Source: Paenibacillus ferrarius (lineage in GTDB: Bacteria; Bacillota; Bacilli; Paenibacillales; NBRC-103111). From it: DNA of 64,000 bases. A program made the position numbers and the translations under genes. The notes beneath the pieces were generated by a model. That model was given only the letters and a program-made list of their open reading frames with translations, made no database searches and had not been told where the DNA came from. Below, in pieces: positions 61,459 to 64,000 of this stretch. Each line of letters opens with the position of its first letter. The first letter of the stretch is position 1. The DNA lies in assembly GCF_002027705.1 (NCBI RefSeq), contig NZ_MBTG01000008.1, positions 171,119-235,118 of the forward strand, read 5' to 3'.

Positions 61459-62610
61459 ATGCCCGAAAACAGTACACTTCGCATCGCCATCATAGGCGGC
61501 GGCCTTGGAGGACTCACTCTCGCTCGCATGCTTCAGCTGCATGGAATTCATCCAGTCATCTACGAACGCGAACCTTCTGCTTCATCTCGCCCACAAGGCG
61601 GGACACTGGATCTCCACGTCGAATCCGGACAGCATGCGCTCCAACAAGCCGGCCTTTTTTCTCAATTCCTCGACGTTGCCCGCTGTGAAGCTGAAGACTT
61701 TCGACTTCTCGACAAAAACGGCGCTGTCTATATGGATGAAGTTACTAGCCCCGATGACACGGCCCATCCGGAGATAGACCGAGGCGCCTTGCGTGACTTG
61801 CTTCTGAACTCCCTGCAGCCCGGTACTATTCGTTGGGGCCATCGTTTGCAAACGATCATTTCCCTGGGTGGCGGGCAGCACAAACTCTACTTCGAGAACG
61901 GTCACACGGACATTGCCGACCTCGTAGTTGGTGCCGATGGTGCTTGGTCACGGGTCCGCCCTCTCGTCTCTGACGCTATCCCCACCTATGCCGGGGTAAC
62001 GATGCTCGAGATCTGTATCAAAGATGTCGACCACAAACACCCTTCGATCTCTCGATTGATTGGTCGCGGGAGTATGTTCGCTTTGTCAGAGAACAAAGGC
62101 CTTCTGGCTCAACGCAATGGCGAAGGCAATATTCTGATTTACCCAACCTTCCGTGTTCCTGAGGATTGGCTTCATGTGTGCGGAATTCCGTTTGATCAGC
62201 CCAATCTGGCTCGCTCTGGCCTTCTCAAGCTATTCGCTGGATGGAACCATGAACTAACCGATTTAATCCGGCATTGCGATGACAACACCTTCCTCACCCG
62301 CCCGCTCTACACGCTGCCCATTGACCATTCATGGTCAACGCGTTCTGGGGTAACACTGCTGGGCGATGCCGCCCATCTCATGACCCCATTCGCCGGTAAA
62401 GGAGCCAATCTTGCCATGCTCGATGCAGTCGAATTGGTTCACGCCATCAGACAGAGCAACGATCTAATTCGCGCAATCAGCAGCTACGAACAAGCCATGT
62501 ATGAACGTGCAGCAGCCGCTGCCAAAGAGACAGCCGATAGCCTTGCAGTCTGTATTGCGCCCGATGCACCCCACCGCGTTATAGAGACAATTACTCGGCT
62601 TAGACAATAG
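61459..62610 (+). CDS. FAD-dependent monooxygenase, TetX-like
   Basis: A 383-residue flavin monooxygenase of the PheA/TetR family. FAD site IAIIGGGLGGLTLARML, conserved GGTLDLHVESGQ, EIDRGALRDLLLNSL, ADLVVGADGAWSRVR and the second FAD motif LLGDAAHLMTPFAGKGANLA. Along its length it parallels TetX (GGTLDLH, NRxxLRxxLLNSL, IGDAAHLMPPFAG), the tetracycline hydroxylase, but with many differences, so inactivation of tetracyclines is only a possibility. ATG at 61459 follows AAGGAGG; the longer frame lacks an RBS. It is in one unit with the DHA2 transporter. Confidence 0.9.
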   Translation: MPENSTLRIAIIGGGLGGLTLARMLQLHGIHPVIYEREPSASSRPQGGTLDLHVESGQHALQQAGLFSQFLDVARCEAEDFRLLDKNGAVYMDEVTSPDDTAHPEIDRGALRDLLLNSLQPGTIRWGHRLQTIISLGGGQHKLYFENGHTDIADLVVGADGAWSRVRPLVSDAIPTYAGVTMLEICIKDVDHKHPSISRLIGRGSMFALSENKGLLAQRNGEGNILIYPTFRVPEDWLHVCGIPFDQPNLARSGLLKLFAGWNHELTDLIRHCDDNTFLTRPLYTLPIDHSWSTRSGVTLLGDAAHLMTPFAGKGANLAMLDAVELVHAIRQSNDLIRAISSYEQAMYERAAAAAKETADSLAVCIAPDAPHRVIETITRLRQ

Positions 62611-62707
62611 TGTTTAGTATAAAGATGCTGTCACGCAAGCCTAGTATGTAAGCGTCGAGGGGCTTCCAGATCGGATCGGATCGGATCCGCTCCGCCAAGC
62701 GTAAAAG

Positions 62708-62886
62708 CCTGCAAAAATACAGGAATTTCCGGGCGAATTCGGTTAAAAAGTGGAAATGCCTGCAATTGTGCAGGCATTTTTATCTTTTTCAGCCGCTCAT
62801 CCAGAAAAAGCCTCAAAAACCTGCACATACGCAGGAATTTAACAGTTGAGGCTATTCCATGAGCAAAAAAGATGCATAATTGCAGG
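62708..62886. repeat. CCTGC-type four-hairpin array (copy 6)
   Basis: Cores start at 62708, 62759, 62820 and 62871 (51/61/51). Units 1-3 are CCTGC-type and unit 4 begins GATGC. The linkers TTAAAAAGTGGAAATG and TCATCCAGAAAAAGCCTCAA match those of other copies. It shares the long convergent gap with a GAGCCTGCC-type array and a transposase remnant. Confidence 0.85.
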
Positions 62887-63113
62887 TTTAGAGTAAGCAA
62901 CTGGTGCTAAAGCTCACGTACCACCGCGAAAAAAATATAGCCTAGCAAAAGGATATTAGCAAAATTGACAACTGGAGCTATAACACCGAACAAGATACAT
63001 GGACATGCGCAGCGGGGCAAGCCATCCATTTCAGAAGAGTAATCACGGAGAAAACGGAAAGTGGATACGGAATTGAATACAGAATTTAATACCGTCATTA
63101 CCGAAGTGCAATC

Positions 63114-63248
63114 GACAGTCTCTTTTGAGCTGGCTCAGCTCGGTTTTGATCGGTTTTGGGCATTCCTCGAGCCTGAGCCTGCCTTTTTGGCAGGCTCAGC
63201 GGAAATTTGCAGCTTTCCCACCACTGAGACGGCATTTTTGGCTGGCTC
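63114..63248. repeat. GAGCCTGCC-type array, three units (copy 3)
   Basis: A degenerate unit at 63114-63136, a near-perfect one at 63175-63197 (GAGCCTGCC..GGCAGGCTC around TTTTT) and an imperfect one at 63226-63248 (GAGACGGC..GGCTC) have centre spacings of 61/51, so they fall on the same lattice as the other arrays. No unit is seen at the position expected further upstream (63074), consistent with decay. Confidence 0.8.
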
Positions 63249-63261
63249 AGCTCAGTGAAAC

Positions 63262-63468
63262 AGGCTGCGCGCCAGCAGTCAGGCGGGTGATTGAACCGGA
63301 GCCTGTATTCGGTGACATCAGGAACAACCATGGAATCAAAAGATTCCTGCTTCGAGGCTTACCCAAGGTAAGTCTAAGGTCAGGTGGCTTTCGCTTGCCC
63401 ATAACCTGCTAAAGAAAGCAGCAGTAGACGCAAAAAGCACAGGGGTTAAGCAGATGCAAGCCGCTTAA
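63262..63468 (+). pseudogene. C-terminal remnant of an IS1182-like DDE transposase
   Basis: VIEPEPVFGDIRNNHGIKRF, then LLRGLPKVSL and, after a frame change, WLSLAHNLLKKAAVDAKS match the end of IS1182/IS4-group transposases (EPVFGxIKxNxGFxRF..GLxKVxxE..L.LAHNLxK). No start, inverted repeats or remaining domains are present. This is the only trace of a mobile element in the window, at the edge of the convergent gap with two repeat arrays. Confidence 0.75.
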
Positions 63469-63486
63469 CTTCTGTGCTTTATTTTA
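63434..63486. terminator. Terminator hairpin
   Basis: AAAGCACAG..GTTAAGC pairs with GCTTAAC..CTGTGCTTT, followed by a T-rich tail on the + strand. It lies 80 bp beyond the stop of the minus-strand gene at 63566 and overlaps the end of the transposase remnant. Confidence 0.8.
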
Positions 63487-63565
63487 TAATTCATTTCCCC
63501 TGAATATCACCTGTGTCTCACGACATTTTACCTTACGGGACAGCCCCTTCCCTGTTTGAATTCGC

Positions 63566-64000
63566 TTAATTATAAGGAATGGTCACGACCGATTGCTGGC
63601 CGTTGGCGCTGCTGGCATTCGTGCGCAGCGTTGTGGCTGTGCTGCCAATTGCATTCCATACGTTAATTCGAACTTTTCCATTCACCAGATTAGCAAAGCT
63701 GCCCGCAGATGACTTAAGTCCTTGCCCTTGCGTATAATTCTCCCAATCCACTACCGGATTCGTTGCAAAATAATTGTAGGTTTCGGTCCGATCCCACGTG
63801 CCATCGCCTGTAAAATCATACTGCACCTGCACTTGCAGTCCATCTCCAACATTCGCTCCTGCATCCACAAATAAATTAAACCCGGTTGCCTTCGTGGCGT
63901 CATACGTCCCGTTCAATCCTGCAATCAAATACGTTGTCGCATTGGTTGGCGTCCCGTCGTGGTTCGTTCCGCCCGCGCTTGCGATCGTATTGGTTGTCGC
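63566..64000 (-). CDS. C-terminal part of a secreted carbohydrate-active protein (truncated by window edge)
   Basis: The frame is open to the window end (145 codons seen, no start required). The sequence FNLFVDAGANVGDGLQVQVQ, YDFTGDGTWDRTETYNYF and LVNGKVRINVWNAIGSTATT is a beta-rich extracellular module found at the C-terminus of Paenibacillus glycanases, with an Asp-rich loop (DFTGDGTWDR) resembling calcium binding. The catalytic part lies outside the window, so the function is unknown. Confidence 0.75.
   Translation of the reverse strand, partial: ATTNTIASAGGTNHDGTPTNATTYLIAGLNGTYDATKATGFNLFVDAGANVGDGLQVQVQYDFTGDGTWDRTETYNYFATNPVVDWENYTQGQGLKSSAGSFANLVNGKVRINVWNAIGSTATTLRTNASSANGQQSVVTIPYN

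Noticed and set aside
1..64000. tRNA, rRNA, intact insertion sequences, prophage or replication origin
   Set aside because: No cloverleaf-like tRNA, ribosomal RNA segment, complete transposase with inverted repeats, phage structural gene or DnaA-box cluster was recognised by eye; subtle cases could be missed.

Overview
The window reads as a chromosomal segment of a low-to-mid GC Gram-positive, spore-forming soil bacterium, most probably Paenibacillus or a close relative. The evidence is strong Shine-Dalgarno sites (GGAGG, some with TTG or GTG starts), a KinB-like sporulation-type kinase, an LtaS-type lipoteichoic acid synthase, an S-layer (SLH) anchored surface protein, a secreted protein with both a cohesin-like and a dockerin domain, sugar ABC/LacI/DeoR loci and many TetR regulators. 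No rRNA, tRNA, CRISPR array, prophage or intact IS was seen. The genus is an inference; no search was possible.

Layout. 0-7.4 kb: large secreted beta-helix/F5-8/cohesin/dockerin protein, Lrp regulator, old-yellow-enzyme reductase, nucleotidyltransferase and a GC-rich PrmC-like methyltransferase. 7.5-16.3 kb: a TetR/paired-SMR efflux operon, TetR-DoxX, KinB-like kinase, LtaS, a YdcZ-Crp-YdcZ operon and a soluble PAS chemoreceptor. 16.5-24 kb: a LuxR protein with a STAND-type ATPase, a lipoprotein, a frameshifted PQQ-propeller/Big2/SLH protein, ADP-ribosylglycohydrolase and an O-methyltransferase. 24-30 kb: LysR, AlkC-like glycosylase, squalene-synthase-like enzyme, SDR, and a small membrane-protein/TetR unit. 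30-38.7 kb: secreted beta-helix protein and a LacI-controlled operon (binding protein, two permeases, GH4 glycosidase, PfkB kinase). 39-46 kb: AgaR/LacC/AgaY operon divergent from an AgaS-like isomerase, a broken AraC gene and a formylglycine sulfatase. 46-53 kb: squalene-hopene cyclase, phosphoesterase, HAD phosphatase, DeoR and MgtC. 53.8-62.6 kb: CsbD, TetR/MFS, TetR/SDR, CheY-like regulator, and AraC / 14-TM MFS / TetX-like monooxygenase. The right edge has a transposase remnant and a partial secreted protein.

The most unusual signal is intergenic. Three sequence families of palindromic repeats (cores CCTGC..GCAGG, GGAAC..GTTCC and GAGCCTGCC..GGCAGGCTC) form eleven arrays. Within every array the units alternate between spacings of about 50-51 bp and about 61-62 bp (one terminal interval is 48 bp). 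The longest array runs 51/61/51/61/51. By hand count, every gap of more than 200 bp between convergent genes contains such an array, and no shorter convergent gap does. Different palindrome cores on one invariant geometry suggest a common scaffold, in the manner of BIME/REP elements but, as far as I know, not described in this form.

Other notable features are a perfect 50-bp palindrome between a TetR and an MFS gene, a 47-bp double operator, three contiguous 22-bp iterons upstream of csbD, and several gene remnants lying beside repeat arrays.
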